From the NCBI GenBank assembly GCA_022457155.1, contig JAJGOT010000433.1:592501-656500 (forward strand): a stretch of DNA of 64,000 nt, given 5' to 3'. Shown piece after piece: positions 1-10,974 of the stretch (its first letter is position 1; every line of letters begins with the position of its first letter). Source of the DNA: Cladopsammia gracilis. Taxonomy: Eukaryota; Cnidaria; Anthozoa; Scleractinia; Dendrophylliidae. Under the pieces are notes generated by a model. That model had not been told where the DNA came from. It did not search any database and was given only the letters and a program-made list of their open reading frames with translations. The position numbers and the translations under genes are program-made.

Positions 1-190
1 AAAGTTATTGCCTTCCCTAGGTTTGACTCTAGAAAGGAAAGAGCGACAAATTTTTAATCGATAGACAGCATGAGACCGAGAATTCAGAAAAAATAATCGA
101 CTTTGTAGCTGGACCTTTGTACTTTAATAGAGTTGATCAAATAAACGGGATACACAAAAGAACTGGAAGTTGGCTGAGTCCTAATCTTTA

Positions 191-484
191 TAGCCTGCGA
201 GCAGGCTCTACTATTTGGGTTTCGCGTGCGAGTGCCATGCGAGCGGCGAAGCTGTCTCGCCGGCTCCGCTGCCAAGATACTCGCGCGATACCCCCAAACA
301 AGGGGTCTTTCTGCATGTACCGGTACCCATTAACCACTCATTGTCTTCTATTGTTTGTGAGGTATTGTATTTTTAGTCTTGTTTTGCATTTGTATTATTG
401 TCGTTCTTTGTTCCTTTTGTTTTACGTAATATGTGACCGGTACATGCAGAATCTACCCAAACAAGTGAGCCTGCTCGCAGGCTA
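191..484. mobile_element. Non-autonomous DNA transposon, TAGCCTGC ends, 9 bp target duplication
   Basis: The ends are 18 bp inverted repeats starting TAGCCTGCGAGCAGGCTC (191-208) and mirrored at 467-484. The 9-mer TAATCTTTA flanks both sides (182-190 and 485-493), an exact target-site duplication. The terminus is itself palindromic (GCCTGC-GA-GCAGGC). The interior has a second inverted pair around ACCGGTACATGCAGA (about 314-330 and 434-450). A 9 bp duplication is typical of Mutator-like elements, which is the likely class, but no transposase is present. The element at 54870-55745 has the same first eight bases. Confidence 0.75.
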
Positions 485-1425
485 TAATCTTTATTTTTAT
501 TTTATTTAACCGTTTCGTCATAGATACTAGTAATTACATACAAAATCTACGTGGCAGGGAGAAGAAACAGGACGCGCGCCCCACTTGAGATCCCCTCCCC
601 CTTTATAACTAGCTTACCGTCTGCTCAAGCGAAGCGACAATAAGCATCAAAAATTGTAGAGCAAATAGAGCTTTAGGAATAACTACTTTTTCCTAAACTA
701 CCGCATGAAATCAAGTGCATTTGAAGATGCTAATACCTTCCTACATTTTGGCGTAATTGGCCATTCAGTAATGTCATTTTGTCTCCGCCATTGGGATAAA
801 ACCTTGTTCTTGAAAAGTTCTGGCTTCCCGGCAGAAAGTATAGAATTTCCTTGGAAAAAAGCTCCGGGTTCATGCGTTTATCAATTTTTTTTTTTACAAC
901 AATTTACTGACTTTAATTTTGTATAATTATTATCCCTGGGGAGTAAATTCAACGTTACAGATCGTTTTCACGTGACGTCACGACAGATTACACTTTCGAT
1001 TGCGTAATAGCAGTAATAGCGTACAAACGTAAGTCATATCAACAGTTGTCGTATTTTAGAAATGAATACTTCGGGATGTTAAGCAAAGTTTGAGGTCAAT
1101 CTTTATTTGACTTGTTGTTTTCCAATTTCGGAACGTGCTTAGAAGTTGGAAACGCGAGTTAAGCAGCGTTATTTGGAGAAAATTTCGGCAATTAGAATCT
1201 ATCCCATATTGAAATTTCTTTGTCGGCCGGATTGCTTGTCTCCGATTCAAATAGTTGAATCAACAGCCTTTACACCCACCAGCAATTTAAGGCCGGCACA
1301 CACTAGGGGACATGTTGCGGGAACATGAAGCGGGGACAAGCCCCTTCGTGTGCACAGCATACTGGCGCATGTTGCAGGGACAGTACGCAGACTACGCAAG
1401 CTGGTGCACACACAGCGGATTGAGG

Positions 1426-1433
1426 TATAAAAA
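1426..1433 (+). promoter_or_regulatory. TATA box of the Harbinger-like fragment
   Basis: The motif TATAAAAA lies 51 bp upstream of the transposase-like ATG at 1484, inside the element. Spacing and sequence suit a minimal core promoter. Activity cannot be judged from sequence. Confidence 0.35.
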
Positions 1434-1483
1434 TCACAGAAATCACTAAGGGCGCCTGGGAACTAGTTTACGAGCAAAGAAAG

Positions 1484-1726
1484 ATGGCGGACTCTATGGT
1501 TAGGAAAAAGAAGCTTCTACTACTGTCAATGATATTACTAGATGAAAAAATGTGTAATTATGTTGACCGAAAACGATGGATACGCAAGTGGCTGAAAAGA
1601 AGAGAAGAAAAAGGAGCCTACGACACGTATTTTGTAGCGGGGACAGTTTGCAAGAGCAGTGCACACGATGCGACATCGAAATGGGGGTCATTCCCAGCAC
1701 GCAAGAGCACCCCTAGCCGTCCTTAG
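1484..1726 (+). pseudogene. N-terminal fragment of a PIF/Harbinger (HARBI1-like) transposase
   Basis: Translation starts at ATGGCGGACTCT and gives a basic peptide. Its residues about 32-48 read WIRKWLKRREEKGAYDT, a close match in pattern to the conserved start of PIF/Harbinger transposases (W-hydrophobic-x-PWL-x-RR...GAYxxL). These enzymes are DDE transposases of cut-and-paste elements that act with a Myb/MADF-type partner protein. Only the first exon-sized piece, about 48 codons, is recognisable. After GAYDT the frame runs into subterminal transposon sequence and stops at 1726. No DDE catalytic residues are present, so the product cannot be an active transposase. The upstream TATA motif and terminal repeat support the assignment. 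The identification rests on a short motif and is moderate. Confidence 0.45.
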
Positions 1727-2225
1727 GGCTCGTCAAGCAATCTTTCGTGACGATCCCTAATAAAGGACGAATCCGGCCGTTGTGAAACAAACAAAAACGA
1801 CAAACTGCAAGGCTGATCTGACTACGTTAAAAGGTAGATTTTGCGAGACACCAATGCGACAGAAACCGATAAGGCAGGGTAGCAACCGCGGACAGCTGTT
1901 TCGCCCTTTCTTGGAGCTCGTCAGCGCGGTGTAGCTTGTAAGACGTCGAGCGCGAGTGTGGAATTCGCGCCCGTTTTTGCTATTTTTTTTTTTTTTACCA
2001 CTGTTCAGACCGTACTTTAAGAACTCTTAAAAGAGAGTAATTTTGATTCAAATTTAAGGAAGTTACAACACGCAGTACGCTAAAGAAGAAGGGAATAACA
2101 ATTTGCCTCGGAGGATATTTTCCGTGATACAAAGTAACAACACCGAGTAATAATCTTTGAAGATGTTTTCTTGGTTTTTGAAAGGTAATATTTATCCTAA
2201 AATTGGTTTGATTTACATTTCATAG

Positions 2226-3012
2226 GTTTTACACGGCCAGAAAGAATGCTCCAAGCCTCAAGAGCTGCCATAAAAAATGTTTATATAATAGACAGAGGGG
2301 TCATTGGCAAGGGAATCCGAGAAATACGAGGTAAGTAGTAGATAAAATATTCGCGTCCGATCTGTATGGGCGTTTACAATGGCTCGCCTTCAGCTCGCCA
2401 TTGTGAACGCCCATACAGATCGGAAACGAATATTTTATCATACTTATGAAATGAAACAATGAGTAGAGATCTGTTTGAAAAGTTAATGAATACTAATTAG
2501 CTGAGCAGGTGTCTGCGGTATCAAAAGTTAATTCTACTGTTTAATAATTCATCAACTCAGTTGATTTGTATTGGGGTTTACAGAGGTGTACATGTGACTC
2601 AAATACCACCTATTGATTTGTCATAACTGTTATGGAATATTAATGAATTTTATAAAGTTTGAGACTGATGCAAGGTAAGATGAACTTCCGGAGTCGAGAC
2701 TTCCAAGTTAATTCAGTCTTGAGTCATGTTTGCATGTGTAACGTTTGATTGTTTAATTTCTAAAGCTAATATTTGTCTTCAAATTAGATAACTTGAATTC
2801 TTTCTAGGTTTTACAGGGACAGTAAGAAAGCGCCAAGCCTCCAGAGCTCAGAAAAGTGTTACGAAATGTTTATAACTGAAGCTAACAGAGCAGTGCACGA
2901 AGTTGTTGAAAGCTAACAGAAAGACCATCAAAGACGTGATATATCAAGGAAAATTGATTGAATTCATGGCGACTTGAGAGTTTTACAACAACTTTGGCAT
3001 ATAACAGCTAAG
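2226..3012 (+). other. Exon-like pair A (2226-2330 and 2808-3012)
   Basis: Two segments start with the same sequence (AG then GTTTTACA, followed by shared CAAGCCTC/AGAGCT motifs) and end at good donor sites: GAG|GTAAGT after 2330 and AAG|GTAATG after 3012. The first is exactly 105 bp. In phase (2 leading bases, 1 trailing) it is open and contains an ATG (2250) followed by LQASRAAIKNVYIIDRGV. The second copy has a stop after about 20 codons in the same frame. Its peptide keeps GFT...R.QASRA, so the two are duplicates. I do not recognise the protein. The first copy joins in phase to segment B at 8563. A further acceptor (TTGTTTTCAG, 3701-3710) opens a possible exon from 3711. Confidence 0.35.
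2341..2439. repeat. 45 bp-arm inverted repeat (hairpin, MITE-like)
   Basis: The arms 2341-2385 and 2395-2439 are near-perfect reverse complements (core CCGATCTGTATGGGCGTT) around a 9 bp centre. It starts 11 bp after the donor site of exon A1. No target duplication is evident, so a small fold-back transposon is likely but unproven. Confidence 0.6.
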
Positions 3013-4271
3013 GTAATGTTATTTTCAACTTTATTCAATGGTGGATTTCCACTGTCGAGTAATTTTTATAAGCGCATTGGCGTTGATTGAACATAGGAGG
3101 CGGTCGATTGTTCTGTTTTTCTGAATGAAGCTTATGCATAATTAATCATGAGGTGATACGAAAATCTTGGCTCATCCTCGGTGTTAGAACCTGTGAAATT
3201 CACGAGTGACGTAAAAAAAGAAAACAAAATGCATAAAACAATAGAGTCAACTGGGAATGCAATACTACAAAGGTAAAAGACAAAGGAAAAAGTCACAGGT
3301 TCTTACACCGAGGTAAACCCAAAATCTTGCCCGTTGTAACGTTTGTACCTCGTAAAATACATGCAATTCCAAAACTTAGAAATAACTTCTTTAATTAACG
3401 ACATGGCAATTACTAGAGTTTGTTTTGTGCAAAAGAATTTAATATCAACAAATTTAGTTTCCTTTAATAAAAACATGATTACATTTCTTAAAAGACTCAC
3501 TTGGAGGTTTTATAAAAACGTTCTAATAAAAGCATAACCCTTAATTCCACTGTGTCCGTCGTGTAGTTTGTTTATGTACAGTTCAGTTAAAATTTATAAA
3601 TTTAAAAAATTAAAAGAGCTCGATTCTAATAAAACTCTAAACTCCTAAATTAAAGTTGTCGCAGAAAGAATAATTACTCATCAAATCTTTCCTTGTCATT
3701 TTGTTTTCAGGGAATAGAGGTCATTCACAAAATAAATAAAGCACCAATCTTCACAAGCGAACACCCCTGCGAGGAAAAAACAAACCTTGAATGACTTGTT
3801 GTTACTGCCCTTTGGACATAAGATGAACTATGAACGACAACAAGAAGAAGATAAACCTAAAGGTCTTCGACGAATTCGTCGAAGAACTTTTATGGTCATG
3901 GTATTGTACGCTTTTCCTTGGTTTTCATTGGGACACTGGAGAGTCAAAATTATGATTGGAGTAAACTGCCGAACACGCGTAAAGTTGTCGCGTTAGTTCT
4001 TGCAAAGCGCCCATTGTTATTAAGTTTTAAAACAAAACGGAATGGCAACTATAAGCCTGTATGCTGCAGATAAATCCTTACTATATTGAGGTAATTAACG
4101 AAGAATTAAAGCCGAGGAGCGACTTTGTTTCGGAGATTTGGCTGCTATTTAGGTCAACTGTGCTAAATTAAAAATTTTGACTTTAAGTATCTTATTCATA
4201 CATTAAAAGTGTCTGTAACGCCAAGCGGCCAAGTGGCGTTTGCTTTAATATTAAAAACGTTAAACGTTTTG

Positions 4272-4312
4272 CCCCCCCCCCCCCCCCCCCCTTCCCCACC
4301 AAAAAAAAAAAA
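4272..4312. repeat. Poly-C then poly-A tract
   Basis: A run of about 20 C followed by CTTCCCCACC and a run of A. It is low-complexity sequence, and its length is prone to sequencing error. The surrounding 3,800-5,250 has no gene that I can support. Confidence 0.7.
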
Positions 4313-5255
4313 CAGGCGCCCAATTTTCTTATTTTTCTGTTTGAATGAGGGCCATGGATTTGTCAGTTGTAACAGTTTAGTATTACTCTACTTGCGTTGT
4401 TTACTTTTCTTTATTTACTCTGCTAGATTGTCTGTTTCAAACATGAAGAAAAATTATTTGTACAGCTCGTATTGAACAAGATGAACTCTAGTAGCTCTAG
4501 AACAAGATCATAAGGAAAAAGGCCTTAGGATACATGTTTTACTATTCTGTTTATCACATTCGCTGTTGTTGTTATTCGTAGGAAGACGCCGTTAGGTCGA
4601 CGCAGTGGTTGTAAGGACATGTTGACCATAAGATGCTTATAAAGGAACACTCGAGCTAAGATGAATCAGAGAAGCCTTGATACATGCTGTCTAGCCTCGT
4701 TTGTCTCGTAAAACAATGGATATGGCGCGCGCCTCTAATCAAAGCCGGAACTCTGGGACACCGGGACACTATATATTTCGGCTAACCCTAACCTTAATAA
4801 CAAGCTAAACAGCTCAGTAACCTAGGGCCTAATTTAGGTGTTCTCCGGTGTTCCATGTTCTTATATCCTGGTGCTACAATGCTCTGGTTTCCTTGTTTTA
4901 GTAAATACCCGCAAGTTAGATCATTTCTAAAGTGAGATGTCCTTCTGAAAGGTCACGTGGTTGGTTCTGTGTGTTGTAATATAGTTTCATGATGCTACCG
5001 TGGTCTACACTATAGCTTACTTTTCGACTTCTTGAACCGTCTCTTGAATTTAACCTTTTCTAATTAAAGTCAAATATTCAGCTTTTTAAGCTGAATACTT
5101 ATGCTTGCGAACTAACTTTCTCCAATACCCTTGACCACGCACTTTCGCTTTCTCTAACACTCAACAGTTTTCAATATGGTTATTGTATTGTTCAATGTAC
5201 TCCTATTATCAGTTATTATTGTTATTTATTTAACATTATCATTGCATCATAATCA

Positions 5256-5880
5256 TCCGTGCGACTGGATGTTGAAGACAAAGAGGAGCAGGTTTACAAT
5301 CAATCCTATGAAGAGCAAAAGAGTCGGTCCTGTGATCCAGACTGACTTCGACTTCGCCGATGACATCGCGTATGGACTGACTCATTTGAGAAGGCACAGG
5401 CTTTGCTGCTCAGCGTGGAGGATGAATGCAAGAAGGTGGGTCTATGGCTCAACGCAAAGAAAGCAGAGGTCATGGGCTTCAACTTCAAGGAGGAAGTGGT
5501 TTATTACTCGCTGCCAGAAAGGATTTCAAGTACTTTGGCTCCTATATCAGCTCCACTGAGAAAGACATCAGGGCGAATCCTGGAAAGCACTCCATGACCT
5601 CAAGAACATCTGGAAATCCACCATGCTGGAAGACCTTATACTACCCTTCGGCTCGGAGGCATGGACGCTCACCGAGTAGAGCAAGAGGCTCGTCTTGACA
5701 GCTGCTACACTCGCATGCTCATAATATGGTCATCAATGTCTCGTGAAGGATATGGTCAGAAACAAAGTCATATATGGTGATCTGCCTAGCCTCGCCTTGA
5801 CGTCAACACCAGGAGAAGAAGATTCCAACTGGCTGTACACTGCATACGGCACTGCACCCCACAGGACACGCATTCATAGC
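5256..5880 (+). pseudogene. Decayed non-LTR retrotransposon reverse transcriptase, C-terminal part
   Basis: Translated pieces in shifting plus frames line up with the back half of a LINE reverse transcriptase. First comes FADDIA (about 5353-5370), the [FY]ADD catalytic motif. Then come VEDECKKVGLWLNAKKAEVMGF, KYFGSYISSTEKDIR (5531-5575), NIWKSTMLEDLILPFGSEAWTL, and an RRRFQLAVHCIRH-like tail near 5815-5850. Such enzymes copy their own RNA at a nicked target. Frameshifts separate the blocks and no endonuclease domain is visible upstream, so this is a dead 3' fragment. The family (RTE-, CR1- or L1-like) cannot be fixed by eye. Confidence 0.7.
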
Positions 5881-6377
5881 AGTTAAATAACTGGTGGTTA
5901 TCCTGTGTAAATATTTTCAATTATTATCAATTATATTATTATTACCCTGAACTGGTTGCTGGTGACTTGGTCCTCTGGGAGCCGACCCAGGGGGACAGGG
6001 CCTAACATCCATAGATCTGCTCCGGCGGGACACAGGTCTTAATACCCGTGGCAAAGACCAGCCGACATAGCGGTCAGTAACTGAGTTTGGCGTGCTATTA
6101 TAGCCCGAGGAGACTCGACTTGATTGAATTAGTGTTTCCAATATATTCTGAACGTCTGGTCCAAAACTATAAAGTACGCAGACTCCAATGCTCATTTCGA
6201 CAGTTCACGTTCTCTGCCTCGCTCCCTTCTTCGCATTCGATACGATACAATCATTGCATGTGCCTCAAAGGCGCGGCATTTCGGTTTAGTAACTTCTAAG
6301 CATGATTTTTACATCCTACATCTTCACTTTTCGTTACCATGCACCTTTGACATATGTTAAAGATGGCAAAGACCGTC

Positions 6378-6380
<3 letters not shown>

Positions 6381-6422
<42 letters not shown>

Positions 6423-6480
6423 TAATACATGAATTTCTATAGCGCTTATTACTAAAGCTCAATGGCGCTTTACAATGTAT
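6381..6480. repeat. AAT microsatellite and adjoining repeat end
   Basis: About 14 AAT units (6381-6422) are followed by a CATGAATTTCTATAGCGCTT...GGCGCTTTACAA stretch. That stretch resembles the terminal segment of a dispersed retroelement next to its microsatellite tail. The family identity is inference. Confidence 0.55.
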
Positions 6481-7108
6481 ATATATATAAATTAAAAATT
6501 AAAAAATCAACTAATTCTTATAATAAAGTACAATTGTCTTGTAAAAGTGAGAAAATCAACCTAATTCTCAAAATAAAACACATTTGTCTTGCTAAAATAG
6601 CAAAAACTAGTATAATTCTAAAAATATATAACTTAAGTATAGAATCGTATATATTCTTAACCTAAATCAAAAGCTTCTCTAAAAAGTAGTGTTTTAATTT
6701 TTATTTTATTTTAGTCTACCAAGTCTTTGACAAGGCCGGGTGTCAATGGTGGCAAAGCCCGCCTATCATTGAAGTCAAAGTTAGTGCACCTTTGATGCTG
6801 TGCATCTTTGACGCTTATCAAAAGTATACTAAAGGTGCTGTCAAATGCTTGTTTGCCTTGTATAAAGGTATCTTTGATTCGCCTGTGACGTGCATCAAAT
6901 TTCTAGGCCTGTGTCTCTCAATTTTGTCACACCATTGATGGAAATCAAAGGTGTTCGTGCACGAAATATCTTCGTATCTTCCTCGCTAATCTTCGGACGT
7001 CTTCGGCAAATACCACCGAAATCATTAAAATGACCTTCGGACAATCATCGGAAATGTTCGTAACATCTTTAGTAAATTGTCGAGAAATTGATCACAAACT
7101 TGCAACTA

Positions 7109-7683
7109 CAGTCGAACCCCGCTACTTCAAACTCGGTTAATTCGAATTCCCCGTTATTTCGAAATCAGATCGAATTCCCTTGGATTTACCCTTATGTTTT
7201 CAGTCATTTACTATCAGCTATTTCGAACTCGGCTATTTCGAACTCCCCGCTATTTCGAACTGATCCTTCTTTCCCTATACCTAAAATCAACCCCGTTATT
7301 TCGAACTTGTCAAGAACAGAATACATCAGAGCACAGCTGGAAACTTATTGCCTTTTATTTGAACTCATATTACGTAGTTAGTGACTTGACAATGCTTGAT
7401 TTACGTGCACTGTCCCATTATCGCTAAGAAATTCCAGCTGTTGTGGATCAGACATTAGGTATTCAACAACAGAACATTCAAAGATTTTTCGTAGCAACAG
7501 CATCTGCTGATTTATTTGACATATAATCCTCGTTATTTAATTAACGTCTTTTTGCATACTGTATTTCATTAAAAGTGATTCATTGTTTACGAATTTTACG
7601 CTACACCCCGGTTATTTCGAAACCCCGCTATTTCGAATTTTTTTTCATTTTCCCTGGGACTTCGAAATAGCGGGGTTCGACTG
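7109..7683. mobile_element. Non-autonomous pogo/Tigger-like transposon (575 bp)
   Basis: The ends are CAGTCGAACCCCGCTA at 7109 and its mirror (AGCGGGGTTCGACTG) ending at 7683. The left flank is TA and the right flank TG, consistent with a TA target duplication with one change. The interior repeats CTATTTCGAAC many times and has no transposase frame. CAGTCGAACC-type ends are characteristic of the pogo branch of Tc1/mariner. Confidence 0.7.
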
Positions 7684-8324
7684 TGGCATTATAAAAATAT
7701 CCGAAAATTGTCAAAAAACTGTCGGAAATCTTCGGAAGACCTTCCAAGTTATAAAGTCATGAATACTCATGACTTGATTTTACTTTGTTTTCACATGAGG
7801 CAAAAGGCTCATGGGATATCTCACGGTACACCACTCCAATCCATCGCACAACTATCATTTTCCAGTGCTAGAAGGCAAATGGATTACACAAGACCGCGAA
7901 AAAAGCGTTATAACATTGCATTATGAGACAATGGGCGCGTAATTAAAGTCAACCCGTTCAAGACCGATGCCAAACGCCATTTTTCTCTCAGGTGAATACT
8001 CACAAATTCTATCCCACAATATATCATTTTAAAGCTGTTGATGAGTGTATTTCTTACATTACTAGTAGCAGCAACTGTAAAATCTAGCTATAAAGGAATT
8101 TATGACTTTGTAGAAATGAGTAAATATAGATAAGATCGCACTAGCATGGGCACCCGGTGGCAAGCGAGGAGGGGACGGCCAAGAGAGACGTGGCAGAAAA
8201 CCGTCAATATAGGGAGGATACAGCTAAGATTTAGAACCTAAAAAGAAGCAGACTGCAGCCAGAGACCATCAGAAAACAAGAAGGAGGAGAATTGATGGCC
8301 CTATTCTCCACGAGAATAGAGATG

Positions 8325-8406
8325 TTTGATGATGATGATGATGATGATGATAATGATGATGATGATGATGATGATGATGAGAGAGAGAGAGAGAGACTGT
8401 GTGTGT
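8325..8406. repeat. Compound GAT / GA / GT microsatellite
   Basis: GATGAT units run to about 8380, then GAGAGA, then GTGTGTG. A related GA/GT stretch at 9232-9262 marks the start of the second copy of the 8.4-10.0 kb duplication. Confidence 0.85.
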
Positions 8407-8562
8407 GACGCCTGTAACTGCGCGAGCACATACACGCAACACGCGCACGATAATTTTTAAGTACATATTGTAGCCACTTACATGCTTCATAATTACGCTG
8501 ATTAGAAAAGTCTGTTTTCTATTACTAATGCTCTTTTGTCTCGTAAAAAGTTTTATTTGTAG

Positions 8563-8667
8563 AGAATTACAGGAGATTATTGATTGAAGACAGATGGCTC
8601 CTTATGAAGAAAATGGGTCTCAAGTCTATCAACAATCCACCGCTTTACACACAAGGCAACTTAACAG
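8563..8667 (+). other. Exon-like segment B1, 105 bp
   Basis: It is bounded by TTTATTTGTAG (acceptor) and CAG|GTAAGTCTT (donor). In the phase set by segment A1 (2 leading bases, 1 trailing) it is open for 34 codons and includes KKMGLKSINNPPL (about residues 15-27). The copy at 9417-9529 keeps the same frame over that motif. Conservation of the frame between two diverged copies suggests past coding function. I know no homologue. Confidence 0.4.
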
Positions 8668-9088
8668 GTAAGTCTTGGAAAACCTGTGGAATTTTTACGA
8701 TTAAGAAAGAAAAAGTGACAGTGCGGTTTTCAGGTGAGTATCGAAAGTAATTTTACTGTTGATTTGTGAACATCTTGCACTACTTTCTCAACTAATCAGA
8801 GGTAAAACCAAAACCAATCGTGACTTGCCTGCACACGTTTCCCACGCTTGCCGTCGGCTACATGTATTTACTTCTACCTCTGATTAGTTCATTGGATTGT
8901 CTGCTTCTCTTTTCATTGGTCATAGTAGTTACTTTGTTTTGGTTTCACGATAATGAGTAAAAACCGCGCTACGATACCAGCTTAATAAATAGGCTTGGAC
9001 CGCAACACTCGAGTGAAAATAAGGTTCTAACTAACATTTACCAATTGCAATGTTAATCTCACAGTTTTGCATTGTTTCAATCTTGCAG

Positions 9089-9179
9089 TTTTCATTGATG
9101 CCAAGAACCTATTGGACTGGATATGCTGACAAATCCTCTACAAGAAGAAAGCCAATCGCAAGAAACTAATTGCAGCTAG
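9089..9179 (+). other. Exon-like segment C1, possible last coding exon
   Basis: The acceptor TCTTGCAG precedes 9089 and the donor TAG|GTAAGT follows 9179. Joined to B1 in phase it reads V-F-I-D-A-K-N-L-L-D-W-I-C then stop. The duplicate C2 (9922-9993) reads V-L-R-D-A-R-S-L-L-D-W-R-W then stop at the same place. The shared DA[KR]xLLDW motif and shared stop position support a real C-terminus. Confidence 0.4.
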
Positions 9180-9416
9180 GTAAGTAATTGAAAAATTATA
9201 CGTCCTTTTTTTTCTTTCGTGTATGTGTGAAAGAGAGAGAGAAATAAGACACTGTGTGTGTGCGCGAGGCCTGCAACTGCGCGGGCACATGCACGCAACA
9301 CGCACGAGGATAATTTTTTAAGCACATGTTATAGCCACTTACATGCTTCACAATTACATCGATTAGAAATGTCTCTTTTATATTACTAATGCTCTTTTTT
9401 CTCGTAAAAGTTGTAG

Positions 9417-9529
9417 TTGTTGAGAATCCAGGTGATTATTGATTGAAGACGGGAGGCTCCTTTTGAAGAAAATGGGTCTCAAGTCTATCAACAATCCACC
9501 GCTTAACACACAAGGCAACTTACTAACAG
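9417..9529 (+). pseudogene. Exon-like segment B2, degenerate copy of B1
   Basis: The 3' part keeps the B1 frame and KKMGLKSINNPPL, and the donor CAG|GTAAGTC is intact. The 5' part has a one-base deletion and an AGA-to-TGA change that closes the frame. Copy 2 is therefore broken, or would have to start at the internal ATG. Confidence 0.4.
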
Positions 9530-9921
9530 GTAAGTCTTAGAAAACGTGGAATTTTTACAATTAAGAAATGAAAAGTGATAGTGCGGTTTTCAAGTGAGTA
9601 TCGAAAGGAATTTTGCTTTTGCTTTGGTTTTGTAGTGCTGCGCTTTGTGATTGGCTAAAATATCTCACGCGGCCAATTTTTCAACCAATCAGAGGTGAAA
9701 CCCAAAACAATTCTGACTTGTCTGCACGCGTTTCCCGCGATTAGCGCCGACTGCATGTGGTTCGAGCTCTGTTTGGTTCATTGGATTGTTTCCCTTATTT
9801 AGTAAATGCTTTGGTTTTCGTTTTACGACACTCGAATGAAACCGCTATACGATATAAGATTAATGTTATTTTTACCATTTGCGATGTTAATCTTTCAGTT
9901 TTGCATCGTTAAATCTTGCAG

Positions 9922-9993
9922 TTCTCAGGGATGCTAGGAGCCTATTAGACTGGAGATGGTGATACTAAGATGCGAGATACTAATTGCAGCTAG
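9922..9993 (+). other. Exon-like segment C2, duplicate of C1
   Basis: The acceptor AATCTTGCAG precedes it and the donor is the weaker TAG|GTATGC. It has the same LLDW motif and stop position as C1. The 266 bp MITE begins 11 bp past the donor and may have altered the transcript. Confidence 0.35.
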
Positions 9994-10004
9994 GTATGCA
10001 TACA

Positions 10005-10270
10005 GCTGTTTCGAGAAAGGTTGTCGGAAAAAAGCGAAAAAGTGCACGCGACAATCCAGAAAAATAATATGGGATATGATCAATGAATTTTAATAAGTCA
10101 AATAAATACATGAAACCCGCGATGCCTCGTCCGTAAAGGGGCGATCTTAGATGGCGGGCCATTGTGATAAATGAGTTTTTAGGATATAGCGTGAATGACT
10201 ACCCATGATACCTTTCTGGATTGTCGCGTGCACTTTTACGCTTTTTTCCGACAACCTTTCTCGAAACAGC
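10005..10270. mobile_element. MITE, 266 bp, about 58 bp terminal inverted repeats
   Basis: The left end GCTGTTTCGAGAAAGGTTGT and the right-end mirror (to 10270) match over about 58 bp with roughly one mismatch. The interior has no protein frame of note. I could not define a target duplication, so the superfamily is left open. Confidence 0.75.
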
Positions 10271-10274
10271 GGTA

Positions 10275-10970
10275 TACGCGCTAAGTATTTCTAATTTATT
10301 CATTCCAGCCCATCACAGAAAAAAGTTTATCTCTAGCTGGGATAAACAAAATAGAGAATCGGCAGTTGGTGAGAGTTAGCTGGCTTCCTAGGGTATTAAT
10401 AAAGGCACATGCATATAATTCAAGAAATAAAGCTTAATTTTCTTTTCCCGCAAGAGGATTCCAACATATTTATGCTCATTTATCAGTTGTCATTGCCATG
10501 GAAACACAACATCTAGAGTATGGCTATCTTGCGGAAATGGATATGGACATCATTTGTGAAGGAAAACACATAGGGTCATTGAGACGGTTTTCCTAATATC
10601 ACGGAATTTCGTACATTAAGCTATTAAACTACATTGCTATAAGATATGTTTCCCTAAAACGAATATGTGAAAGTCAGCGTTTGTGTCTCACAATTTGCCA
10701 AGTTTTAGAAAACTTCACCGAAAGAAACGCGAGAAAATCTGTTATAAATTCTGCCTTTTTGCTTTTCTGATGTCACAAAATGGATAGTTAATACAGTATT
10801 GTTATATGTTATAGGTTGATTTCTGAGGGGAGTGTGTAGGGAAGCCTTTAAACAGCAATGATCGTGATTACATACATGCAATTTGCTGATCACTTCAAAA
10901 GGTGAGGAGAGCTCAACTTAATGATGTTGCCTTAGAGTATGGAGAATTTATTATTATCTGCATTTCTGTA
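10275..10970. other. Stretch with no supported feature
   Basis: AT-rich sequence with no conserved frame, repeat or RNA gene that I can support. It probably lies in an intron between exon-like segments C2 and D1. Confidence 0.4.
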
Positions 10971-10974
10971 TTAG

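Larger units (their letters stand above)
1291..1735 (+). mobile_element. PIF/Harbinger-like element, 5' terminal fragment
   Basis: The left end follows TTTAA and starts GGCCGGCACACACTAGGG. It is followed by GC-rich subterminal sequence with repeated GGGACA motifs, a TATA box (1426-1433) and an ATG at 1484. The frame from that ATG resembles the start of a Harbinger transposase. The downstream part (about 1630-1735) returns to subterminal-type sequence (GCGGGGACAG, GTGCACACGATGCGAC), so the copy looks internally deleted. I could not find the matching right terminus. Confidence 0.5.
8370..9993 (+). repeat. Tandem duplication of about 0.85 kb carrying two exon-like segments
   Basis: Copy 1 (about 8370-9220) and copy 2 (about 9225-9993) align from the GA/GT microsatellite through ACGCAACACGC, the exon-like segment B, a conserved intron (CCAATCAGAGGT) and the exon-like segment C. 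Divergence is moderate, so the duplication is not recent. Copy 2 stops just before a MITE at 10005. Confidence 0.75.

Noticed and set aside
117..509. 130-codon plus frame at the left edge
   Set aside because: It spans both ends of the 191-484 transposon and has no domain. Incidental.
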